NCBI GenBank assembly: GCA_020718315.1
Contig: DYSK01000121.1
Span: 1-5,404, forward strand
DNA length: 5,404 nt
From: Draconibacterium orientale
GTDB lineage: Bacteria; Bacteroidota; Bacteroidia; Bacteroidales; UBA12170
Direction: 5' to 3'
Shown piece by piece: positions 1 to 5,404 of this stretch (position 1 is the stretch's first letter; each line of letters starts with the position of its first letter). The translations under genes and the position numbers were made by a program. The notes beneath the pieces are model-generated. The model saw only the letters and a list, made by a program, of their open reading frames with translations, did not search any database and was not told the origin of the DNA.

Positions 1-102
1 GATGCTGCAACAGGTATTGCTTATACCGAAACGTATGCAAAAAATACTTGGGCTGTTTCTCTTGGTTTAGACATTAGTCTTGGCAAAAAGAAAACAGAAT
101 AA
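1..102 (+). CDS. C-terminal fragment of an unidentified protein, possibly an outer-membrane beta-barrel
   Basis: The frame is open from the first base and ends at TAA (100-102), giving 33 residues of a gene that starts left of the window. The tail contains TWAVSLGLDISLG followed by a short charged end (KKKTE). The alternating polar/hydrophobic pattern with small residues resembles the last strand of an outer-membrane beta-barrel of the kind common in Bacteroidota. However, it lacks the terminal aromatic residue typical of such barrels, and the fragment is too short to name a family. A strong terminator follows 20 bases after the stop, so this gene appears to end its own transcription unit and is probably not co-transcribed with the downstream cheR. 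That it is a real coding end is fairly sure; the barrel assignment is a guess. Confidence 0.6.
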   Translation, partial: DAATGIAYTETYAKNTWAVSLGLDISLGKKKTE

Positions 103-122
103 ATTTTTCTAAAAATGAATTG

Positions 123-151
123 AAAAGCCTCGATTTCGGGGCTTTTTTTTT
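123..151 (+). terminator. Rho-independent terminator after the upstream gene
   Basis: The left arm AAAAGCCTCG (123-132) pairs with CGGGGCTTTT (137-146) over ten base pairs, including one T-G wobble, around the four-base loop ATTT. A run of nine T (143-151) begins within the right arm and continues past it. This is a textbook intrinsic terminator. It lies 20 bases after the TAA of the upstream gene and separates that gene from cheR. The A-tract on the left and T-tract on the right could also let it work, more weakly, on the opposite strand. Confidence 0.9.
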
Positions 152-156
152 GATTT

Positions 157-218
157 TTGGACAAGTGCGATGAGATTGGACGCATTTTTAGAGGCTGACT
201 CGCAAAAAAAATTGGACG
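157..218 (+). repeat. Three copies of TTGGAC in the cheR upstream gap
   Basis: TTGGAC occurs at 157-162, 176-181 and 212-217. The last two copies extend to ATTGGACG (175-182 and 211-218). The copies are all in the same orientation, with starts 19 and 36 bases apart. They lie between the terminator of the upstream gene and cheR, where a regulator could bind, but the word is short and such repeats can arise by chance. The rest of the gap to 348 shows no ORF of note, no RNA gene and no convincing match to the Bacteroidota promoter pattern (TTG, about 19 bases, TAnnTTTG). Confidence 0.3.
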
Positions 219-348
219 TTCATTGATTTCGCGCTGTTTTTATTTGTAATCTTGTCCGTGTTGGGTGTTAAATGAAGAGCTAATTGATTAAGATGCCGAT
301 CAATGGTTTTGCCTTTAAGTATTTTTTAGGAATAAATAGCTTTTCCCG

Positions 349-1185
349 ATGGAAGATTTTTATACTAAGATATTAGACTATCTAAAGCAGGAACGTAATT
401 TTGATTATGCCGCTTATCATATTGAAATGCTAAATAGACGAATAGAAAATAGAATTGTTCGTATTGGCGCCGGAAGTCCCGAAAATTATTATTCAATCCT
501 AAAAACAAAACTTTTTGAGCCTGATTTATTGATAGAAAATTTCATGATCAACGTCAGTTATTTTTTTAGAAATGCGCTCTGCTTCGAACTGGTCAATAAG
601 AATATTATTCCCGAATTGATTCGGAAAAAACAATATAGCAAAGACCAAACCATTCGCATCTGGTCCGCCGGGTGTGCCACGGGCGATGAAGCCTATTCTT
701 TAGCTATCCTTTTTACTGATCAGTTGAAAAAGGAAAAAAGCACACTGAGCTTTCGCATTTTTGCGACCGATTTCGACAGTTCGGCTATTGGCAAAGCCAA
801 ACAAGCTGTTTTTTCTTCGGAGAGTTTAAGAAACGTAAAACTCCATCAGTTGCAAAATTATTTTACCGAAAAAGAAGGAAAATACGTTTTAAATTCTGAA
901 ATTAAAGAAAAAGTGCAATTTTCAATTTTCGATTTAGTGGCCAAAAACAGCCATGCGCCAAGCGAAAGTGTTTATGGCGATTTTGATTTTATTGCTTGCC
1001 GAAATGTGTTGATCTATTTTAATCAGGAATCGCAGCAAATAATCTTCGATAAACTGTATAAATCGCTTGCTCATAACGGAATACTTATGCTTGGCGAAGC
1101 TGAAGTGCCTTTAAATTCTTTTAGAGCTAAATTTGAAATATTAACCAAGTATTGTAAAATTTATAAAAAGGTTTCTCTATCTTGA
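349..1185 (+). CDS. cheR: CheR-type protein-glutamate O-methyltransferase
   Basis: CheR enzymes transfer a methyl group from S-adenosylmethionine to glutamate side chains of chemoreceptors in the cytoplasm, tuning receptor output. This 278-residue protein has the full, usual length. The all-helical N-terminal domain (about 1-75) ends in INVSYFFR (67-74), matching the family's INVTSFFR signature. The Rossmann-like domain carries the SAM loop WSAGCATGDE (105-114), the acidic strand end ATDFD (139-143) and the signature CRNVLIYF (217-224), then the late strand GILMLGEAE (244-252). The beta-subdomain (about 156-190) is short and lacks the glycine-rich loop insert of enterobacterial CheR, so it probably does not need a receptor pentapeptide tether. 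ATG 349 is the first start after an in-frame TAG at 337-339; AGGA at 328-331 is too far upstream to be a normal ribosome site. A hybrid sensor kinase begins 155 bases downstream, and no chemoreceptor is in view, so the substrate is unknown. The family call is secure; the chemotaxis role is not. Confidence 0.95.
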   Translation: MEDFYTKILDYLKQERNFDYAAYHIEMLNRRIENRIVRIGAGSPENYYSILKTKLFEPDLLIENFMINVSYFFRNALCFELVNKNIIPELIRKKQYSKDQTIRIWSAGCATGDEAYSLAILFTDQLKKEKSTLSFRIFATDFDSSAIGKAKQAVFSSESLRNVKLHQLQNYFTEKEGKYVLNSEIKEKVQFSIFDLVAKNSHAPSESVYGDFDFIACRNVLIYFNQESQQIIFDKLYKSLAHNGILMLGEAEVPLNSFRAKFEILTKYCKIYKKVSLS

Positions 1186-1232
1186 CTAAAATTAAATAAG
1201 CAAGCTTATGATAGAGCAGCGTAGTAAATCTC

Positions 1233-1300
1233 GGGTTAAACAGCAAAGACAAACCCAATTTCGTTGCAAAAGCATATTTTGCTGTTCATTTATTTTTTTA
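1233..1300 (+). promoter_or_regulatory. Competing hairpins followed by a U-rich run between cheR and the kinase; possible attenuator or weak terminator
   Basis: Three pairings are visible in the 155-base gap. GGGTT (1233-1237) pairs with AACCC (1252-1256). GCAAAA (1266-1271) pairs with TTTTGC (1277-1282) around a five-base loop. AACAGCAAA (1239-1247) is a perfect nine-base complement of TTTGCTGTT (1278-1286). The third pairing uses the right arm of the second, so they exclude each other. A T-rich stretch (1288-1299) follows. This could be a weak terminator, an attenuator that sets the cheR-to-kinase ratio, or chance in AT-rich DNA. No convincing promoter for the kinase was found in the gap. 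Confidence 0.25.
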
Positions 1301-1340
1301 GAAATCGACAATAAGCATTGTTAAAAAATACATTATCATT

Positions 1341-4300
1341 ATGAAACGTCTTTCATTTTCAAGCCTTCGAACAAACCTCACTTTCTGGTTTCTAATTATT
1401 GCACTTGTTCCTTTGTTGGCTGCCATGTTGATTGCGTACCAACAAAATAGGAAAGCTTTTGAACAGGAGAGTGTAAATAAACTTTCTGCTGTGCGCGATC
1501 TAAAGGTAAATCAAATAGAAATTTGGCTTAAAGAACGAAAAGGCGATTTCAGAACGTTTGCCTTGAATACAGATACCAAACTTTTGACTCAGATAGTGGA
1601 AAATTCAAGCGATTTGCACGAGGATGCGAAAAAGCAGATACGATTCCTTTTACACAATTACCAAAAAGCTTATTCGGTTTACGAAGAAATCTACATAGTA
1701 AACAGCAAAACAGGAATTGTTGAAATCTCGACAAATCCAGCTAATGAAGGCGCGAATAAAAGTAGTGAATCGTATATAATTAAGGCCATTCAAAAAGACA
1801 AGATTCACATCGACCCCATTTATTATTCGGCCGAAGCAGGAATGAATTTGCTTACTATGTCGGCTCCGCTCTACCAAGAATGGGGCGCAAATTCAAATAC
1901 CATAGCTGTGCTGGTTGCAAATATAAGTCTGGAAAATTCTTTGTATCCGTTGATGCTCATGCGAAACGGAATGGGAAAAACCGGAGAAACATTGCTAATA
2001 AACAAAGACAAATTAGTGCTCAACGAATTGCGCTGGTACGAACATGCGCCACTTCGGTTGTCAATAAATACCGAAGGAGTGCGAAATGCGCTGGATGGAA
2101 AAACAGGAGCAATCATTACGTTGGATTATCGTGGCGAAAAAGTGGTTTCAGCCTACACTTATTTGCCTGAAACGGAATGGGCGTTTATTGCCAAACAAGA
2201 CTGGGCTGAACTGGAGAAAGAGACCAAAACAATGGGCAATATGTTTTTAATGTTGTTTTTTATCTCCGGCTTATTTATTATTTCTGTCGTGTATTTTGTA
2301 AGCAAATCCATTTCTTCACCCATCATTTTGTTGTCAAAAGATATCCGGAAAATTGCAGATGGCGATTTTTCAGTTCGAAATACAGTACAATCAAAAGATG
2401 AAATTGGTCAATTGGCTCAAGCCATTAATCGCACGGTTGAAAGTATCGAATCGAGAGACAAGATCAGAAATGGCATTTCAGTTCTTTCAGAAACACTGAT
2501 AGGAAATGCCGATCTGAAGAGCTATTCAGAAAAAATGCTTCGGCAATTAATGAAACTAAGTTCTGCTCAGATGGTCGTGTTTTATAGGTTAAACGATAAA
2601 CTGAATTTGTTCGAGCTATTTGATTCTATTGGAGCCAATACCAATTTAATAAAGCCTTTTCAGGCCGAAAGGCCTGCCGGCGAATTTGGCAATGCCATAG
2701 CAAATAAAGAAATCTATCATTTAAAAAATCTGCCCGATGATACCCAATTTAAATTTTTGACCAGTGCTGGTGAAATTGTACCTAAAGAAATTATTTCTGT
2801 CCCATTTCTGAATAATTCCGGCGAAGTTATTGGACTCGTTTCTTTGGTAAAACTCGAAAAATTTTCGCCCGAAACAATAGAAGTTCTTCAACTTTCGGGG
2901 AATGCTTTAAGTGCTTCGTATTCCATTTTAGTTGCTGCCGAACAAACTGCAAAATTGGCAGAAAAACTAGCCCTTTCCAATCAAAAACTAGAAGGGCAGT
3001 CCGAAGAATTACAGCAGCAAACAGAAGAACTTCGTCAGCAAGCTGAGGAGCTTCTAAGCAGTGCGGACGAATTGCAATTGCAAAATCAGGAATTGATTGC
3101 TCAACGCAAGCAAGTGGAAGAGAGTTCTCGACTAAAAAGTGAATTTTTGTCGAACATGAGCCACGAACTTCGAACTCCACTCAATTCAATTAATGCACTT
3201 TCGCGTGTTTTGTCGATGCAAGCAAAATCAAGACTTACCGAAGAGGAAAATAATTATTTGGAAGTAGTAGAACGAAACGGCAAACGATTGTTGGCATTGA
3301 TAAATGATATTTTGGACTTATCAAAAGTGGAATCCGGAAAGGTGGAACTTCAACCCGAAAAACTAAATCTGTCTTTTGTGTTATCGCAAGTAATAGAAAG
3401 CGTTCAGCCTTTGGCACGACAAAAAAACGTGGAGCTTCGTTGCGATTCGTGTAACGATAAAATAGAAATTGAAACCGACAAAGATCGTTTACATCAAGTA
3501 ATTACAAATATTGTTGGAAACGCTGTAAAGTTTACCGACAAAGGAAATGTTCTGATTTCCGTTTCTTCAGACGCCCATGAAGTGCATATCCGAGTAAAAG
3601 ACACTGGAATAGGAATTTCTAAGGAAATGCTTCCTTTTATCTTTGATGAATTTAGACAAGCCGATGGTTCAATTTCACGCTCGTACGAAGGTACCGGATT
3701 GGGCCTTGCCATAGCAAAAAAACTTGTGAAAATTTTGAAAGGCAGCATTTCGGTGGAGAGCATACAAGGACAAGGCTCGGTTTTTACAATTACTTTGCCC
3801 ACTAAATGGAAAGGAGAAGAAGCAATCGAAAATGTGGGATTGACAATAGATAGTATTTCGGAGGAATTTAATAAAAGGATATTAGTTGTGGATGACGACC
3901 TGAATGAGGCTAATAAAATTGCAAACAGTCTAAAATTATACGGTTTTCAAGTTTCTATCAGCAACTCCGGAAAAGAGGCGCTGGCCTTTGCCGAAAAATA
4001 CAAACCGTTTGCCATTACACTCGATTTGATTATGCCGGAGATGGACGGCTTTGAAGTCCTTCAGAAACTAAAATCCAATCCGAAAACAGCAAACATTCCG
4101 GTAATTGTTATTTCTGTTTCCGACGATAGACAAACCAGTTTTGCCTTGGGATCTGTTGGCTATTTATCAAAACCCATCGATCCGCGAAGCCTCCTTGCAG
4201 AAATATATAGACTGAACGTTGGAGCGGTAACAACAGTGATGGTTGTCGACGACAATCCGATCGATCGGAAAATGGTTCATGATATGTTGGAATTGGAAAA

Positions 4301-5404
4301 TATAAGAAGTGTTTTGGTTGAAAGTGGCCAACAGTGTCTTGAAATGCTTAGTCACCGCTTGCCCGATATATTGATTCTGGATTTAATGATGCCTGAAATG
4401 AGTGGTTTTGAGGTGTTAAATCAAATACGAAATAATCCGAAAACAACCGATTTGCCGGTGATTATTGTAACATCGAAAGATTTAACGTCAAGCGATAAGC
4501 AGAAATTGACCGGAAATGCGATGAATGTATTATCAAAAAGTGGTTTGACACCCCAAAAATTACTTTTCGAAATCAATCGAATCCTTCGTGCTTTGAAAAA
4601 CAAAATAGAAACAGAAAACGCCTATCAGCAGGAAAATACATCCAAAAGAGTCTTACTTGTTGAAGACAATGAAATAGCTGTTATTCAAATACAAAAAGTA
4701 TTGGAGCAGGAAGGAATACAAGTAGATGTGGCCGCAAATGGAAAGCAGGCGATCGATTATATTAAACAAATCATCCCAAACGGAATTATCCTTGATTTGA
4801 TGATGCCCGAAATGGACGGATTTGGTGTTTTGGAATCAATAAGAAGTACGAATAAAACGAAAAAATTGCCTGTAATGATTCTGACAGCCAAAAATTTAAC
4901 CAAAAGCGATTTGACACGACTTTCGTTCAACAATGTTTTTCAATTGTTGCAAAAAGGAGATATTGATTCAGAAAGCTTGCTGAACACTGTGAGGGCGATG
5001 CTTAGAATCCAGATCGAATTGCCCACGAAATTGGAAGAAAAAGCAAGCATAGAAAATGCAAGTTTTGAAAATCAACGAACCGAAACAAATAAACAAAATG
5101 CCGAACAAAGAATTTTATCAATCGAAGATAATTTTGACAATCGGCTGACTGTGAGTGCTATTGTAAAAGGAAAATATACTCTTTTGGAGGCTGTTGATGG
5201 GGAAGAAGGATTGCAAAAAGCCATTGAAGAATTGCCTGATTTGATTTTGCTCGATCTTTCGTTGCCAAAAATGGGTGGTATAGAAGTGGTTAAAGAACTC
5301 AAATTGAATCCAAAAACACAAGCAATACCGGTAATTGCGCTTACATCAAGAGCCATGAAAAATGATAAGGAAGAAATTCTTGAAGCCGGCTTCGATGATT
5401 ATAT
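1341..5404 (+). CDS. Membrane hybrid sensor histidine kinase (dCache-HAMP-GAF-HisKA-HATPase-4xREC), 3' end beyond the window
   Basis: A single frame is open from ATG 1341 to the edge: 1354 full codons and no stop. The start is the only candidate after an in-frame TAG at 1299-1301. Domains in order: TM1 (13-33); periplasmic double-Cache-like sensor (about 35-298) with DPIYYS (158-163), LLTMSAPLY (170-178) and GKTGET (212-217); TM2 (302-320); HAMP (about 321-372) with Pro327 and Asp353-Glu354; GAF (about 378-530); E/Q-rich coiled coil (530-596); HisKA (597-664) with phospho-accepting His608 in SHELRTPLN; HATPase with N box Asn723/Asn727, G1 DTGIGI (754-759), F box FDEF (768-771) and G2 GTGLGL (784-789); then four receivers. 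All kinase residues are intact, so it should autophosphorylate and pass phosphate to its receivers. The ligand is unknown. The front half resembles a chemoreceptor, and a cheR gene lies directly upstream. The cut falls just before the expected conserved lysine of the fourth receiver. No HPt or DNA-binding domain is seen before the edge. Confidence 0.95.
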   Translation, partial: MKRLSFSSLRTNLTFWFLIIALVPLLAAMLIAYQQNRKAFEQESVNKLSAVRDLKVNQIEIWLKERKGDFRTFALNTDTKLLTQIVENSSDLHEDAKKQIRFLLHNYQKAYSVYEEIYIVNSKTGIVEISTNPANEGANKSSESYIIKAIQKDKIHIDPIYYSAEAGMNLLTMSAPLYQEWGANSNTIAVLVANISLENSLYPLMLMRNGMGKTGETLLINKDKLVLNELRWYEHAPLRLSINTEGVRNALDGKTGAIITLDYRGEKVVSAYTYLPETEWAFIAKQDWAELEKETKTMGNMFLMLFFISGLFIISVVYFVSKSISSPIILLSKDIRKIADGDFSVRNTVQSKDEIGQLAQAINRTVESIESRDKIRNGISVLSETLIGNADLKSYSEKMLRQLMKLSSAQMVVFYRLNDKLNLFELFDSIGANTNLIKPFQAERPAGEFGNAIANKEIYHLKNLPDDTQFKFLTSAGEIVPKEIISVPFLNNSGEVIGLVSLVKLEKFSPETIEVLQLSGNALSASYSILVAAEQTAKLAEKLALSNQKLEGQSEELQQQTEELRQQAEELLSSADELQLQNQELIAQRKQVEESSRLKSEFLSNMSHELRTPLNSINALSRVLSMQAKSRLTEEENNYLEVVERNGKRLLALINDILDLSKVESGKVELQPEKLNLSFVLSQVIESVQPLARQKNVELRCDSCNDKIEIETDKDRLHQVITNIVGNAVKFTDKGNVLISVSSDAHEVHIRVKDTGIGISKEMLPFIFDEFRQADGSISRSYEGTGLGLAIAKKLVKILKGSISVESIQGQGSVFTITLPTKWKGEEAIENVGLTIDSISEEFNKRILVVDDDLNEANKIANSLKLYGFQVSISNSGKEALAFAEKYKPFAITLDLIMPEMDGFEVLQKLKSNPKTANIPVIVISVSDDRQTSFALGSVGYLSKPIDPRSLLAEIYRLNVGAVTTVMVVDDNPIDRKMVHDMLELENIRSVLVESGQQCLEMLSHRLPDILILDLMMPEMSGFEVLNQIRNNPKTTDLPVIIVTSKDLTSSDKQKLTGNAMNVLSKSGLTPQKLLFEINRILRALKNKIETENAYQQENTSKRVLLVEDNEIAVIQIQKVLEQEGIQVDVAANGKQAIDYIKQIIPNGIILDLMMPEMDGFGVLESIRSTNKTKKLPVMILTAKNLTKSDLTRLSFNNVFQLLQKGDIDSESLLNTVRAMLRIQIELPTKLEEKASIENASFENQRTETNKQNAEQRILSIEDNFDNRLTVSAIVKGKYTLLEAVDGEEGLQKAIEELPDLILLDLSLPKMGGIEVVKELKLNPKTQAIPVIALTSRAMKNDKEEILEAGFDDY
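2928..3128 (+). other. Kinase sub-region: E/Q-rich signalling helix between GAF and HisKA
   Basis: Residues 530-596 of the kinase form a predicted coiled coil with leucine-led heptads and repeated EEL/QQ pairs, for example EELQQQTEELRQQAEELLSS spanning about residues 555-574. Helices of this kind link GAF sensors to HisKA in many hybrid kinases and carry the conformational signal to the dimerisation helices. EELLSS (569-574, bases 3045-3062) fits the chemoreceptor methylation-site pattern of a Glu pair, two residues, then two small residues. Whether it is methylated is unknown; E/Q-rich coils often produce such matches. Confidence 0.7.
3876..5404 (+). other. Kinase sub-region: tandem array of four receiver (REC) domains, the last incomplete
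   Basis: REC1 (846-960) has acidic Asp851-853, phosphoacceptor Asp895, Ser925 and Lys944-Pro945. REC2 (967-1085) has Asp970-971, Asp1014, Thr1044 and Lys1066. REC3 (1103-1222) has Glu1108-Asp1109, Asp1152, Thr1182 and Lys1205. REC4 (1257 to the edge) has Glu1262-Asp1263, Asp1305 and Thr1335, and its lysine lies past the window. All visible catalytic positions are present, so all four could be phosphorylated. REC1 to REC3 share a DLxMPEMxGF block after the acceptor, and REC1, REC2 and REC4 share NPKT..xPV before the Thr/Ser strand, which points to duplication. Polar linkers separate REC2 from REC3 (about 1086-1102) and REC3 from REC4 (about 1223-1256). Confidence 0.9.

Noticed and set aside
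239..246. TTTATTTG as a possible -7 promoter element for cheR
   Set aside because: It has one mismatch to TAnnTTTG, and the nearest TTG words give spacings of 13 or 24 bases instead of about 19, so it is not reported as a promoter.
320..327. TATTTTTT as a possible -7 element close to cheR
   Set aside because: It lacks the final G, and no TTG lies at the right distance upstream. In AT-rich DNA such matches are expected by chance.
1196..1209. Palindrome ATAAGCAAGCTTAT just after the cheR stop
   Set aside because: As a hairpin it has only about five mostly A-T pairs and no T-run after it, so it is not a terminator. A protein-binding role cannot be supported.
1871..2170. Overlapping open frames on both strands (- strand 1871-2116, + strand 1880-2170)
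   Set aside because: Both fall inside the Cache sensor part of the kinase in other frames, and neither has a start context or composition of a real gene.
2827..3180. 117-codon open frame on the - strand
   Set aside because: It lies antisense to the coiled coil and HisKA of the kinase, whose motifs are unmistakable on the + strand. The translation shows no recognisable domain.
3494..3802. 102-codon open frame on the - strand
   Set aside because: It is antisense to the HATPase domain, where the N, G1, F and G2 boxes are all readable on the + strand.
5072..5356. Two overlapping - strand open frames (5072-5356 and 5118-5321)
   Set aside because: Both are antisense to the fourth receiver domain and are explained by its codon pattern.

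Overview
The window most likely comes from a member of the Bacteroidota. The DNA is AT-rich, neither complete start codon has a Shine-Dalgarno sequence at normal spacing, and the gene content (a beta-barrel-like protein tail, a stand-alone CheR and a very large hybrid sensor kinase) fits that phylum. This placement is inference; no ribosomal or marker gene is present.

Layout, all on the + strand. Positions 1-102 are the C-terminal 33 codons of an upstream gene that cannot be named with confidence. It is closed by a strong intrinsic terminator at 123-151. A non-coding gap to 348 holds three copies of a short TTGGAC word and no recognisable promoter. Positions 349-1185 encode a complete CheR-type methyltransferase of 278 residues. 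A 155-base gap (1186-1340) contains mutually exclusive hairpins ahead of a U-rich run. From 1341 one reading frame stays open to the right edge (5404), giving at least 1354 residues of a membrane-bound hybrid histidine kinase. Its order is TM1, dCache-like extracellular sensor, TM2, HAMP, GAF, glutamate/glutamine-rich signalling helix, HisKA (His608), HATPase, then four receiver domains (Asp895, Asp1014, Asp1152, Asp1305). The fourth receiver is cut by the window edge.

How the genes may work together. The kinase front end (Cache-TM-HAMP) has the layout of a chemoreceptor, but the output is a kinase and a string of receivers instead of a CheA/CheW-binding tip. No chemoreceptor, CheA, CheW or CheB is visible in the window. 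A CheR directly upstream suggests that methylation-based adaptation may act on the kinase itself, possibly on its E/Q-rich signalling helix. That is a hypothesis from context and one motif. CheR genes beside GAF-containing multi-receiver hybrid kinases are a recurring arrangement in bacteria, so the layout is not new, but its biochemistry is less well understood than classical chemotaxis.

No RNA genes, insertion sequences, CRISPR arrays or - strand genes could be supported.
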